DNA of 64,000 bases from Clostridia bacterium (GCA_017463485.1 JAFTPD010000005.1:1-64000); one strand, 5' to 3'; counted from the first letter of the stretch, positions 36,217 through 46,054 are shown. Translations and numbers: made by a program. The notes: generated by a model not told the origin, from the letters alone.

Positions 36217-36320
36217 GCAAATACTTACCCTTCAACGCTTGCAAAAACAGTATTCCGAGCTATAATAATCTTACCCGCAAAACTCCCACTTTTCAGATTT
36301 TCATTTTCCCTCCATTTCGT
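36217..36320 (+). repeat. partial copy of the dispersed repeat found at 49.25 kb
   Basis: CCGCAAATACTTACCCTTCA, then a GCTATAATAA block and CCACTTTTCAGA, match 49252-49330 in order and spacing. The block carries a TATAAT with a TTGCAA-like -35 element. It sits between two leftward genes (36.09-36.36 kb), and no gene starts from it. Confidence 0.6.
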
Positions 36321-36357
36321 TCAATCTGTAACCATTAGAATGCAAACAAGGAAACCG

Positions 36358-38376
36358 TTAATACAAGCTGACATTGGTTATTCTAGGAACATCATAACCA
36401 TTAGCATCCATTTTTTCTCGCAAAAAAATGATTTTTAGAGCCGTTATCTCTAACGAATCAAATTCATGGTAATTAGGGGTGATTCCCATAACTCCAGAAT
36501 AATTGATAATTGTTTTCCATACTCCCGTACGATTTTTTGCTTCAACCTTATACTCAAGAACTCGCGGTTCCAGCTTATATTGACACATCGAAAAAGCACT
36601 CGCTATAACAGGTGAAGCAAACTCGAAACAAAGCCATCGATTATTATCGCCTTGCTCGGGAGCCCAATTGGTTTCATCGGTTGCCGGCGATAGAACATTC
36701 CAAGGTGAAAACGATATGCTGGGTATCTCGGAAAAGCTGGATGATGCTGTTACTTTTGATTCCAAAATATAATTTGGTTTATATACTGTGATTTGTATTT
36801 CTGGCTTACCATCGTGCAAAACCATTGTTTTAGGATAATATTTGATTTTTGAAAGTCTTTTGCTGCCAACACTTATCTTTAGGAAACCATATTCTGCATC
36901 CATATCGCGACATACAATTAATTCATTATCACAATACAAATCGCCTTCAAAACAACCACTAGGACTATAAATTTCCAAATCGCCAACTAATGTTTCCGCA
37001 TCAAAATCCAGTTCGATATAGGGCTTTTCATTATCAACTTTCATTTGCAGATTATTCCAAGTTCTTAATGCGGGTTTGATATTTAAACGTGCACGATCTG
37101 CAACCATCTTTTTTTCCATCAAAGGAATATACGCATCAAGTATCTCTTTTTCTTCATGCAGTAGCTGCTCAATAACTGCTACAATGTGTTTTACGGTTTT
37201 TTCATCTTTGGGTGGTTTGCTGAATCCATCAAAGCCATTTTCAATGCCCGATTGTTTTATATATCTCAACCGCATACTATGATAACATGTTACTATTTTC
37301 TCGAACCTAACAATTAATGCGTCAATTTCTTTTTTGAAATAGTTAGATGCATTGTGATATTTCATCGCGTTTACTATAAACTGCTTGTTTTCCACAATAA
37401 GGTGGAATAATCTGTAATCAAATACCAAATATAAATGTGGCTGTTTTAAACCATCTATAAAGCATTGTGTTATCTGAAGTCCAAAGAATCCTTCAGTATG
37501 ATGCACCGGCTGTTTGTGGATACCGTATGAAAAATCTCTTGATCCTTTTCCCAATCGATACTGTTTTAATTCACATAGAAAATACCCAGCGGAATTATTG
37601 TATTCGGCAACGAATTCTTTAACTTTTAAAAATTTTAACGGAACTTCGGAAGGACAATAATAATATATCTTTGCACTTTCTATTGAAAAATGTAATTGCT
37701 CAATGCCGATTTCTGTAAAATCTAAACCTTTGCGCTTATCAAATCTGGCACAATAATATGTTGTCGGGTCATATCCATACACTAAGACCGGATGTATATC
37801 ATGATATTTTTCATAAAATGGCGAGGTTGAAATATAATAATTATCAACCCACACCTGTATATACCTTCCTTCACAAATCGCTCTAATAAAACACTCCTTT
37901 CGGTTTAATTCATAATATCTATCAAAGCCAACATCCTGAATGTCTAGGATCTCTCCATAATTCACATCATCAACATAGTTCATATATCCCCGAGGGCAAT
38001 AATAAATGTTAATGAAATGACAATATAACCACGGTTTGATTAAATCCGTATAAAATGGCAACTGCATATGGAGCAGGCCCTTAGCAAAAGCAGTCAAGCT
38101 TTTGTTTTTACTGACATCCAATATCAATGATGGTGGCCGGGCTATTTCACTGAAAGCCTCGGGATATTCGCTTACTTCCACCCCTTCGATTTGCGGTAAC
38201 CAATTGCATATATTATTTATGAAATCATGTTCAATAACTCCATCCCCATATTTTAAACAAATTATGTCCTCATGAATTAGAATTGTGATTTTTTCAGTAT
38301 ATCGGGTAAACCGTTTAAGAGCACTAAGTATATGTTCATTGCTATAATGATATTTTAATTTGGCTAAATACTGCAC
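36358..38376 (-). CDS. BtrH-like (papain-fold) protein with C-terminal discoidin-like domain
   Basis: Large AT-rich gene encoding 672 residues. The N-terminal ~260 residues look like a BtrH_N/C39-like domain: WVDNYYISTSPFYEKYHDIH, VLVYGYD and LDFTEIGIEQL follow that family's pattern. In butirosin synthesis BtrH moves an acyl group from a carrier protein to its acceptor. A helical middle follows, and the last ~150 residues resemble an F5/8 type C (discoidin) domain. The start is GTG with AAGGAGTGATC upstream. It is the last gene of the RiPP-type operon, 57 bases after the second ABC gene. An acyltransferase role acting with the ACP-FkbH protein is my inference; a peptidase is the alternative. 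Confidence 0.5.
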   Translation of the reverse strand: MQYLAKLKYHYSNEHILSALKRFTRYTEKITILIHEDIICLKYGDGVIEHDFINNICNWLPQIEGVEVSEYPEAFSEIARPPSLILDVSKNKSLTAFAKGLLHMQLPFYTDLIKPWLYCHFINIYYCPRGYMNYVDDVNYGEILDIQDVGFDRYYELNRKECFIRAICEGRYIQVWVDNYYISTSPFYEKYHDIHPVLVYGYDPTTYYCARFDKRKGLDFTEIGIEQLHFSIESAKIYYYCPSEVPLKFLKVKEFVAEYNNSAGYFLCELKQYRLGKGSRDFSYGIHKQPVHHTEGFFGLQITQCFIDGLKQPHLYLVFDYRLFHLIVENKQFIVNAMKYHNASNYFKKEIDALIVRFEKIVTCYHSMRLRYIKQSGIENGFDGFSKPPKDEKTVKHIVAVIEQLLHEEKEILDAYIPLMEKKMVADRARLNIKPALRTWNNLQMKVDNEKPYIELDFDAETLVGDLEIYSPSGCFEGDLYCDNELIVCRDMDAEYGFLKISVGSKRLSKIKYYPKTMVLHDGKPEIQITVYKPNYILESKVTASSSFSEIPSISFSPWNVLSPATDETNWAPEQGDNNRWLCFEFASPVIASAFSMCQYKLEPRVLEYKVEAKNRTGVWKTIINYSGVMGITPNYHEFDSLEITALKIIFLREKMDANGYDVPRITNVSLY

Positions 38377-38432
38377 TTATATGATCACTCCTTTTTTACC
38401 TCAACGTAATTATAGAATTGTTTTTTCAAAAA

Positions 38433-40247
38433 TCAGATAGCATTTTTGTACTTCTTAGCTTGCACACGATACATCTCGGCATACTTTCCGTTTTGTAACA
38501 TAAGTGCATCGTGAGAACCGCTTTCAATTATCTTACCATTATCAAACATATATATTCTGTCAGCCATACGCGTTGTGGAAAGCCTGTGTGAAATGAATAT
38601 TACCGTTCTTCCCTCGGCGTTTTTAAGTATGGATTGATTCAACTCATACTCGGCGATAGGATCAAGTGCGCTTGACGGCTCATCCATAATGATAAGCTCA
38701 AACGGTCTTGCAAAAACTCGTGCTATGGCAATCTTTTGAGATTCGCCGCCCGAAAGACCTACCCCGTCCTTGCTGAACTCCGTCGTAAGCTGCGAATGTA
38801 TTCCGTTTGGCAACTGCTCCAGCTTACCGTCAAACGAAGCCGCTCTTAAGGCATACATAACCGCTTCCTCATCCGCATCCGTATATTCTCCGCCCATTAC
38901 GTTTTCCGCAACGGTTGCGGCAAAAACTCTGTAATCCTGGAACACCGCTCCGATATGTTCACGGTACTTATCAGGAGCATATTCGGTAATATTCCGTCCG
39001 TTATAAAGAATCTCTCCTCCCGTAGTATCATACAGCCTCATAATAAGCTTGATAAGGATAGTTTTTCCCGCTCCGTTATATCCAACAAAGGCGATCTTTT
39101 CGCCTTTTTTTATTTCAATATTGAGATTACTCAACGTTTTTTTACTATTCTTCGCAAACGGATAGGCAAAATCAAGATTTCTTATTGTAAGTGACTCAAA
39201 CGGAGGCACGGTAACGTCATCGCCCTTGATCTTCGGTTCATACTCAATAAACTTTCTGACACGTTCGATATAAAGACTATGGTCGTTAAACGCATTCAGA
39301 TAGTTTCCGATATCTCCAATGGTCCAATATAGCTTAAAGCTCGCATTGATGCTTGCCGAGAAGCTACCGAGAGAAAGTGTCGCATCAAGTATATACCGTA
39401 CGATAAGATAGCTTGTTACACCCACGGATGGGATAATATTGGTGAGCATTGATGAGATGAGTGACAGCCCGAATATTTTACCCATATGCTTTTTTATACA
39501 AGCTACCTTGGTATGTGTTGTTGCTTTATAATCATTCATCAGATGCTCGGCAATACCGCCCTGCCGTAATTCCTTAGAATAATCCTGCAGATAGAATACA
39601 CGTCCGATATATCCCAGCTTGCGATCAATGGGATTCATTTCAAGCCTCTTGTCGTATTGAGCCTTGTTAAGCTTGTTTTTAATGACAAATCCCAAGCCTA
39701 CAGATATAAGAAGGACACCCGCCACAACAATATCCATTGAGGCAAGCAAGCCGAGTATAACTATACTCGATATGACACGGTTTATAAAGATGCTGAAGTT
39801 TTCCATTATCTGTACGGTACGGCTATCAGATTCGCGTATCGCCCAGATAAAATCATTATAAAATTCGGGATCGTCATAGCAGCTTTGATCAAGCTGACGC
39901 GCCTTTTTGTATAGTTCGGTCTGTATTCCTTCGTGAAGTGTCAGCCTTACCTTTGGGACATACACCTCAAGCCGCCACTTGTTGAAAAGCTCAAACGCAG
40001 CATTGTATCCCGCTACAAGCAATATCCAAAACAACACTGTTTTGAAGTCCGTACCCGACTCAATGGCATCAAATATGTATTTCGTGAAAAGTATACCTAT
40101 GATATGCCACGCAGCACGCCCGAACCCTTCGCATAGAGTGACTGCCGTATATGACGGAGCGTACTTGAATGAGTACTTGAGCATAAACCACAGATTTTTT
40201 GAAACTCTTACAAGATTGTTCTTTTGCTTTTTCTCTTTTTTACTCAT
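38433..40247 (-). CDS. ABC exporter half-transporter (second of pair)
   Basis: Fused membrane-plus-ATPase protein of 604 residues. Six transmembrane helices (about 25-330) precede a nucleotide-binding domain with Walker A GYNGAGKTILIK, signature LSGGESQKIAIAR, Walker B IIMDEPSSALD and switch His (ISHR), all intact. There is no N-terminal C39 peptidase domain, so it would not itself cut a leader. The start overlaps the stop of the first half-transporter by four bases and has AGGAGGTGA. It probably forms a heterodimer with it to export the modified peptide. Confidence 0.9.
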   Translation of the reverse strand: MSKKEKKQKNNLVRVSKNLWFMLKYSFKYAPSYTAVTLCEGFGRAAWHIIGILFTKYIFDAIESGTDFKTVLFWILLVAGYNAAFELFNKWRLEVYVPKVRLTLHEGIQTELYKKARQLDQSCYDDPEFYNDFIWAIRESDSRTVQIMENFSIFINRVISSIVILGLLASMDIVVAGVLLISVGLGFVIKNKLNKAQYDKRLEMNPIDRKLGYIGRVFYLQDYSKELRQGGIAEHLMNDYKATTHTKVACIKKHMGKIFGLSLISSMLTNIIPSVGVTSYLIVRYILDATLSLGSFSASINASFKLYWTIGDIGNYLNAFNDHSLYIERVRKFIEYEPKIKGDDVTVPPFESLTIRNLDFAYPFAKNSKKTLSNLNIEIKKGEKIAFVGYNGAGKTILIKLIMRLYDTTGGEILYNGRNITEYAPDKYREHIGAVFQDYRVFAATVAENVMGGEYTDADEEAVMYALRAASFDGKLEQLPNGIHSQLTTEFSKDGVGLSGGESQKIAIARVFARPFELIIMDEPSSALDPIAEYELNQSILKNAEGRTVIFISHRLSTTRMADRIYMFDNGKIIESGSHDALMLQNGKYAEMYRVQAKKYKNAI

Positions 40248-42076
40248 ACCGTCACCTCCTCAGCATCAGCATAGGTATCAGCCTGCTTGTGCCACATATC
40301 GGCATATTTGCCGTTCATCTTAAGTAATTCGCTATGTGTTCCCTGCTCGATGATCTCTCCGTTTTCAAACATATACACTCTGTCTGCCATAGTGGCACTT
40401 GAAAGTCGGTGAGATATAAAAATAACCGTTTTCCCTTCACACGCCTCAAACATATTTCGGTACATTTCCTGTTCTGCTATCGGATCAAGTGCGGACGTAG
40501 GCTCGTCCATAATAACGATCTCCTGCTTTCCTGCAAAAATTCTCGCAATAGATATTTTTTGTGCCTCACCGCCTGAAAATACTGCTCCGCTGTCATCGAA
40601 TTCTTTTGTCACAGTCGTATCAATGCCGCCCTGAAGAGTCTCAATCTTTTCATATATACCCGATTTTAAAAGCGCATCCTTAACAACTCCGCGGTCATTA
40701 TCCGTAATATTACCGCGCAGCATCACATTCTCCGCAATTGACGTTGCAAACAGACGGTAGTCCTGAAATACCGTTCCAAACAGTTCTCGATATGATGACA
40801 AACGGTAGCTCTTGATATTTTCTCCGTTCAGAAGTATCTCACCCTCGTCGGGATCATATAGGCGCTGCAACAGCTTTATAAGCGTCGTCTTGCCAGCACC
40901 GTTGTGTCCGACGATCGCTATCTTCTCTCCTCTGCTGACCGATAAATTAACATTCGACAGTGCCGCGGTGGTCTGCCCCTCATATCTGAAGGTCATATCC
41001 TTCAGCTCCAACTTTTCAAAAGTTGTAACTGTTGGGGCATTCTCATCTTCTGCGATATGAACTTTGTACTCCAAAAAGGAGCGAAGATTGTCAACGTACA
41101 GCGAGTTCTCATCCAACCTGAAAAATACATTTCCTATGTGATTTACATTGCTCGCCACATTGGTAATGGAATTGATTATAACAAAGCAATCACCCAAAAG
41201 CATATTTTTTGCAACCAGCGTTTTATAAGCCGCAATGGTTATCGAGCCAGAATAAACCACGATATCGAAAACAAAATCAAACATATAGCTAAAGAACATC
41301 ATCTTGTAGCCGTACTTTTTAACTATACCCTTTAGCTCGTCCACACTGGAATGCATACGGCGGAACATTACCTTCCACATCTCAGTCAAGCGCATTTCCT
41401 TTGAAAAATCGTTTAGATAGAAGGTGCGACGCACATAGTCACGCTGTCTTGCCACCTCTCGGTTCTGCATATCGTATTCGTATCTGAGACGATTACGCTT
41501 TTTGCCTATAAGTAAGGTATAAAACAACGGCAAAAATGCTACAAGCAAGAATATCGGATCAATATTGATCATTAAATAACCCACACCTATAAGATTGACC
41601 ATTATCCAGACAACATCAGCAATATTGTTCATAACTGTGTATGCCCGATTTGTCGCATCTCCTGTTGCTTTAACATATGTATCGTAAAAAGCAGCGTTAT
41701 CAAAGCAAGCAAGGTCTACCTCGACAGCTTTCTTCTGGAGCAGGTTCTGGATATATACCTCTACCTTGGGGCGCCTAAGCTCAAGATAGCACGCCGCTAT
41801 ATTCCTGAATATCACATACGCCAGCGTGTATGCAAACATACATGCGAGCGTTATGAGGATAACCCGTAATTCCTCGCCCTCCTGCAACGCGTTGAGCGCA
41901 TACTTGTAAAGATAGGTGTTGAGCAGAAATGAATTTATCGCCCCGAGAACGGCTGAAACAAAGGTCACTATCAGCACACCCGGACACGCCTTAGCTATAA
42001 GTCCCAGCATATAGCTGTTATTTTTTAAGGCTCGTCCCCAATTGATTTTCTTTTTGTCTTTATTCTTCTTTTTCAT
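40244..42076 (-). CDS. ABC exporter half-transporter (first of pair)
   Basis: Protein of 610 residues with a lysine-rich N-terminus, six transmembrane helices, and an intact nucleotide-binding domain (GHNGAGKTTLIK, FSGGEAQKISIAR, IVIMDEPTSALD, ISHR). The signature starts with F instead of L, a tolerated change. It has no peptidase domain. It is coupled to its partner by a four-base overlap and lies 23 bases after the nucleotidyltransferase-like gene. The similar domain layout of the two suggests an old duplication. Confidence 0.9.
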   Translation of the reverse strand: MKKKNKDKKKINWGRALKNNSYMLGLIAKACPGVLIVTFVSAVLGAINSFLLNTYLYKYALNALQEGEELRVILITLACMFAYTLAYVIFRNIAACYLELRRPKVEVYIQNLLQKKAVEVDLACFDNAAFYDTYVKATGDATNRAYTVMNNIADVVWIMVNLIGVGYLMINIDPIFLLVAFLPLFYTLLIGKKRNRLRYEYDMQNREVARQRDYVRRTFYLNDFSKEMRLTEMWKVMFRRMHSSVDELKGIVKKYGYKMMFFSYMFDFVFDIVVYSGSITIAAYKTLVAKNMLLGDCFVIINSITNVASNVNHIGNVFFRLDENSLYVDNLRSFLEYKVHIAEDENAPTVTTFEKLELKDMTFRYEGQTTAALSNVNLSVSRGEKIAIVGHNGAGKTTLIKLLQRLYDPDEGEILLNGENIKSYRLSSYRELFGTVFQDYRLFATSIAENVMLRGNITDNDRGVVKDALLKSGIYEKIETLQGGIDTTVTKEFDDSGAVFSGGEAQKISIARIFAGKQEIVIMDEPTSALDPIAEQEMYRNMFEACEGKTVIFISHRLSSATMADRVYMFENGEIIEQGTHSELLKMNGKYADMWHKQADTYADAEEVTV

Positions 42077-42099
42077 AAGCCTTTCCCCAATCCCCCGTT

Positions 42100-43134
42100 C
42101 TACATATTTTCGCGATTTATGTTTATTTTTTCTAAGTCGGCATCAGTAAAGAATTTTCTTATATATCCCGGCAGGTCCGGATGAAAGAGCCTTTCCATCA
42201 AAGGAATATCCCATTGCTTTCTCTCGGCGTCATTAAGTCCAAAGCTATTTAACAGGATATCATTACGCTCATGCTCCAATGCCCCTATATAAGGAGTCAG
42301 AATAGGATCAGAGAATATTTCCATAGTATGCTTCAGGCACACGTGCACGTAACGTCCAACATTCAATCTGGAGGACAGCCCGGCAATCTGACGCACGGAC
42401 GGCATCACGTTTTTAACGTAAAAATAAATATCACAAAAGTATCTCAATGACAGTCCGCCCTGAGAAAGAAGGTAAATGGAATTCATATCCTTATAGTGAT
42501 GCAGACATAGTGCTATAAATTCCATTTCGGGCGTCAGCTTGTAAAAATCAACTCCGAGCAAAGTGTATTTTTCTCTTTCGGAAAGCACCGCGTCCATATC
42601 CGCGCGCTCTTCGCTCTCGCCCCATAAAATATCCATATTCACATCCACGTTTACATACGGGCAAAGCAAGCTCTGTGTTTTTTTAATATACGGCGCGGTC
42701 TGATGGCTTGCGGACGAATAAAACAGTATTTCCTTGCGCGAAAAAGGTACTATTCTCCCGTCCGTCACGCGCCCCTGAACAAAGCCGCTCTCCCTTAGCA
42801 GGCGCTTGGCTTTGTCAGCATCCCGACGGTTTATCAAGATGTCAACGTCTCCCGACACTCGTCGGAACGGGTCGTTACAAACAGCCTCGGACAGCACCGC
42901 GCCCTTTACCACCGCATACGGGAATTCAGCATTTTTGAAGAAAAATTCGCACGCGCGGTATCTTTCCTTTACCGCCGAAATATTAACGGCTCTCTCCATC
43001 ATATCCGCCTGAGAATTAGTTTGCTTTAATAACGGATGGCATTTATGCGCCTTCAAAATAGCCGTTATTTCGGGTTGGGGCTCTCCCCCACGCGCACAAG
43101 CTCGCACAGCCTCCACTATTTGCTCTACTCTCAT
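42100..43134 (-). CDS. nucleotidyltransferase-like protein (NTP_transf_5 type)
   Basis: Protein of 344 residues with the NTP_transf_5 pattern: YAVVKGAVLSEAV, then SGDVDILI with the paired acids, then ADKAKRLLRESGF. Members occur in lasso-peptide clusters of the paeninodin type and in capsule loci; a second one is at 60.7 kb in this window. The exact reaction is unknown. It overlaps the ACP-FkbH stop by four bases. In this operon it may modify the peptide or a phosphorylated intermediate made by the HPr-kinase-like protein; that is a guess from context. Confidence 0.82.
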   Translation of the reverse strand: MRVEQIVEAVRACARGGEPQPEITAILKAHKCHPLLKQTNSQADMMERAVNISAVKERYRACEFFFKNAEFPYAVVKGAVLSEAVCNDPFRRVSGDVDILINRRDADKAKRLLRESGFVQGRVTDGRIVPFSRKEILFYSSASHQTAPYIKKTQSLLCPYVNVDVNMDILWGESEERADMDAVLSEREKYTLLGVDFYKLTPEMEFIALCLHHYKDMNSIYLLSQGGLSLRYFCDIYFYVKNVMPSVRQIAGLSSRLNVGRYVHVCLKHTMEIFSDPILTPYIGALEHERNDILLNSFGLNDAERKQWDIPLMERLFHPDLPGYIRKFFTDADLEKININRENM

Positions 43135-44306
43135 ACCGTTACTACCCCGTTGCTTTTATAAAAATCAGCAAACCGTTTGTTTTTCTCCGTCGCGGAATAA
43201 ATTCCGCTTATCTGCCCTGAGGCTGCAGATTTTACAGCATCCAGCAGCATATACTCAAATCCGCGTTCAAAAACACGACAGGACAGCATAAAGGCTTCTA
43301 TTACGTTATCTCTCAAAACCGCCATTCCGACAATTCCCATATCGCCGTATTTATCAGCTGCATCAAGGACAAATATATCACATTCTCTCCCCGTTATTAT
43401 CCTCCGCAATTCATCCTCGGTATAGCTTTTCGCGGACAGATTGAATTGATGCGTGCGCGATGAAAGCTCGGAAAGCCTCGCGCATTGACTTATCTCAGCC
43501 CGCGCTACCCTCACCCTGGTCATCAGTGACGAATTGTATTCCTCTGGCGAAGTAAATCTTAGTTTATCTTTCTCACGCTCCTTTTGTTCGTGATACAGCT
43601 GAGTCCTATTCAAATCGGATGTCGGCTGGACATCTGAAAATATCGAGGTAATACGCTCAATTACGGAGCTATCCGAATAATCGAGCTTAATACACTCCAC
43701 CTCAGGTAAATTCATACCGACAAATCCAAGCTCATAGTCGCTGTCGTCCACAAAAGCCATAGCGTCCAATGTCATATTAAGCTCGTCCGATATAGCGCGG
43801 ATACTAGTCACCTTATCATTTCTATTGGCAGTTATGCAAGCAAAATTCTCCTTTGCGAGCAGCATTTTCGGATGCACCAGCGACCGCTCGATTAAAAAAT
43901 TCTCATTCTTACTGCAAATACACAGCAGTACACCGCGGCGGTACAAATCCTTAAGTGCCGCATGAAAAGCCAGCACCTCCCCGTCAATGACGATATCCTC
44001 CTCTCCGCTGATACCCTTCCAGAGAACTCCGTCAGCATCAAGTATCAAGCACTTTTTTGTCACCTGCGGCTCCGAAAAATACTTTTTCAGCGTACCGAAC
44101 AGCTTGTCAATCGTTATAAAGTTATCCATTAAAAGATCACTGTCAAGTATCTCAATATCGAATGTTTCCTCCAGCTTAACGATAAATGAAATGAATTTCA
44201 AGGACGTGAGTCCTATCTCGTTCAATTCGGATTTGTAATTTTCAAGCTCTGCGGGCGAGATTTCCAACTCTCCCGCTAACAATTCGATTATTCTTTTCTT
44301 GTCCAT
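43131..44306 (-). CDS. acyl carrier protein fused to FkbH-type HAD protein
   Basis: Protein of 391 residues. Residues 1-77 form an acyl carrier domain, with S35 in GLTSLKF the likely phosphopantetheine site. From about 85 a HAD-IIIC/FkbH domain follows, with D90 and D92 in LILDADGVLWKG, and then a GNAT-like C-terminal part (LSSRTHQFNLSAKSYT). In polyketide pathways FkbH proteins take a glyceryl group from 1,3-bisphosphoglycerate, remove the phosphate and load it on a carrier protein. Here carrier and enzyme are one chain, inside an operon with radical SAM and PqqD genes, which is unusual. The start has GGAGGGAA upstream. Confidence 0.88.
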   Translation of the reverse strand: MDKKRIIELLAGELEISPAELENYKSELNEIGLTSLKFISFIVKLEETFDIEILDSDLLMDNFITIDKLFGTLKKYFSEPQVTKKCLILDADGVLWKGISGEEDIVIDGEVLAFHAALKDLYRRGVLLCICSKNENFLIERSLVHPKMLLAKENFACITANRNDKVTSIRAISDELNMTLDAMAFVDDSDYELGFVGMNLPEVECIKLDYSDSSVIERITSIFSDVQPTSDLNRTQLYHEQKEREKDKLRFTSPEEYNSSLMTRVRVARAEISQCARLSELSSRTHQFNLSAKSYTEDELRRIITGRECDIFVLDAADKYGDMGIVGMAVLRDNVIEAFMLSCRVFERGFEYMLLDAVKSAASGQISGIYSATEKNKRFADFYKSNGVVTV

Positions 44307-44318
44307 TTTGTTTCCCTC

Positions 44319-45335
44319 CTATTTATTATTCTGTGATTTGACGTATGTATCCAGAAATTGCAGTTTTCTAAAGGTACAGTTGCCGTCACTTGCAAGCGGA
44401 TCTCCGAAATTATTTACCGCCTCCGCCATACACCCCTTGCCGCACGCCGAGCGCAACATACATCGCTCGCATCCGTAATCACAAGACAATCGCTGCTTAG
44501 CAAGATAAACCAGCGCTTCAACCTTTTCTTCCACCTCCTTTGCATTGAAATCAAAAATGTTTCCAATAGAAAAGTGATCAGAATATAATGTCTGGCAGGG
44601 CTGAATATCACCGTTGACCTTAATGCACACAGACATATGCTCGGCATCTACCGAATACGGGCAACGCACAGTACATTTTGGCAAATACGCCTCAACGCGG
44701 TGCTTTTCGTTCAAGGACTTTACCATTCGCAAAATCGCAAGCTTTTGTTGAGGGGAAAGAGCCTTGCTTTCCCAATTATCCGAGCCGTTTCCCGATTTAT
44801 AGATAAATGCAAGCTCGGGCACGCATCCAAGCGACAGTGCCAAGTGATAAAAATCCTCCGCACAGTAAAAATTACTTTGCGAGATCACCATTTTCAAAAG
44901 CGGCTTCCCCGTCGGTAGGTGAAGCTTTTTTACAAACTCCACCGCCCTTGCAAAATTGTTTTCCCCGCGTGTTAATTGGTTGGATTTCTCATCAGCGCCG
45001 TCAAGACTTACCTGCACCGTAATATTGTCGTGAGAATTCAAAAAATCTATCCATTCCCCATCGTGTACAGTTCCATTCGTTACAAAACCGAAGCTGAATT
45101 GCGGATATCTGTCAATAAGCTCAAGCAGACCGTGAAAGTTCGAATGCAAAGACGGCTCGCCGCCCGAAAACAGAAAGCGCGTAGCACCGTAGTCGGAGCC
45201 GAGCTTCATTATATGCTTTATCTGCTCCAAGGACATCTCCTGCGTGAGCCGATTAAGCCCCGAGCGGTTGTAGCAGGTGGCGCAATTCAGATTGCACCTG
45301 TTCGTTATCTCAGTGTATACTGTCTTGAATTTCAT
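44319..45335 (-). CDS. radical SAM/SPASM peptide maturase
   Basis: Protein of 338 residues. The [4Fe-4S]-SAM motif is C14-x3-C18-x2-C21 (NRCNLNCATC), followed by the GGEPSL motif. The C-terminal SPASM region contains at least eight cysteines in the expected spacing (CTVRCPYS, CIKVNGDIQPCQTL, SCDYGCERCMLRSACGKGC), enough for two auxiliary clusters. SPASM enzymes of this size modify ribosomal peptides (thioether, C-C or other crosslinks). The ATG at 45335 overlaps the stop of the S26-PqqD gene (ATGA), which decides the start. The linked PqqD domain would present the precursor peptide. Confidence 0.92.
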   Translation of the reverse strand: MKFKTVYTEITNRCNLNCATCYNRSGLNRLTQEMSLEQIKHIMKLGSDYGATRFLFSGGEPSLHSNFHGLLELIDRYPQFSFGFVTNGTVHDGEWIDFLNSHDNITVQVSLDGADEKSNQLTRGENNFARAVEFVKKLHLPTGKPLLKMVISQSNFYCAEDFYHLALSLGCVPELAFIYKSGNGSDNWESKALSPQQKLAILRMVKSLNEKHRVEAYLPKCTVRCPYSVDAEHMSVCIKVNGDIQPCQTLYSDHFSIGNIFDFNAKEVEEKVEALVYLAKQRLSCDYGCERCMLRSACGKGCMAEAVNNFGDPLASDGNCTFRKLQFLDTYVKSQNNK

Positions 45336-46054
45336 CGCACTATTACTACGTTCTTTGCTATACAATCTGCCAAAAAATCCTCTACGTCTGCCCTGATGTC
45401 CTCGGGAGTGGCATCATAAATTTCACACAGCTTGTCCAACAGTTCATCCAAGGTAACAGGCTCGTCCATACAGCCGAGGATGTCCACGCCCGTCTCGTTG
45501 TAAAAGTGAGTATCTCCGCTCTCGGGGTCGAATACCGCCAGAGAGGTTTCGTCCGGCGAAATGTAGTCCATTGCTTTGCTTTTCTGATAAGTCATTGTTT
45601 TGTCCTCCGTTTGATTTATATATTGTTTATAAAAGCGATATATACCGCTTTGTTTCGTTTGGGATGCATCATAGCCGCTTTTCCTGAAAACACGGCTGAT
45701 AAGGTAGGACAGCTCAAGCCCCACGGTCGTAAGCGCGAGGGGCTCTTCCCCGTTTCTCTTTATGACCTTGCCTGCAATTTGTCCGTATTCAACGTCCTCC
45801 AGCCGCAGAGCATTGTCTCCCTTACAAAAATATCTGCCGTCATTGATGAGTAACAATCTGTGTATAAGCAGCTCGCCGCTCTTGTAGCGAAATACCAATA
45901 TATCCCCTACATCATACGAGTCTGCCCGCCTTACCGTTACAACGTCGCCCTCGCGCAGTGAAGGCTCCATACTCACGCCTGTCACGGTAATATCAACGTC
46001 AGCCCCACTTTTAAGCCGTAAATACATAATATTCTGCAAAATATCAGCGTTCAT
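45332..46054 (-). CDS. SipW-type S26 signal peptidase domain fused to PqqD
   Basis: Protein of 240 residues. The first ~110 residues are an S24/S26 peptidase domain with S28 (GVSMEPSL), H65 (LIHRLL) and D80 (KGDN), the Ser-His-Asp set of SipW/Sec11 types instead of Ser-Lys. No strong transmembrane anchor is seen. Residues about 160-240 are a PqqD domain (SLAVFD...THFYNETGVDIL...EDFLADCI), the leader-binding module of RiPP systems. Between them, at 45595, an in-frame ATG has its own GGAGGA site seven bases upstream, so free PqqD (87 residues) may also be made. The start overlaps the HPr-kinase-like gene by 11 bases. Confidence 0.85.
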   Translation of the reverse strand: MNADILQNIMYLRLKSGADVDITVTGVSMEPSLREGDVVTVRRADSYDVGDILVFRYKSGELLIHRLLLINDGRYFCKGDNALRLEDVEYGQIAGKVIKRNGEEPLALTTVGLELSYLISRVFRKSGYDASQTKQSGIYRFYKQYINQTEDKTMTYQKSKAMDYISPDETSLAVFDPESGDTHFYNETGVDILGCMDEPVTLDELLDKLCEIYDATPEDIRADVEDFLADCIAKNVVIVR

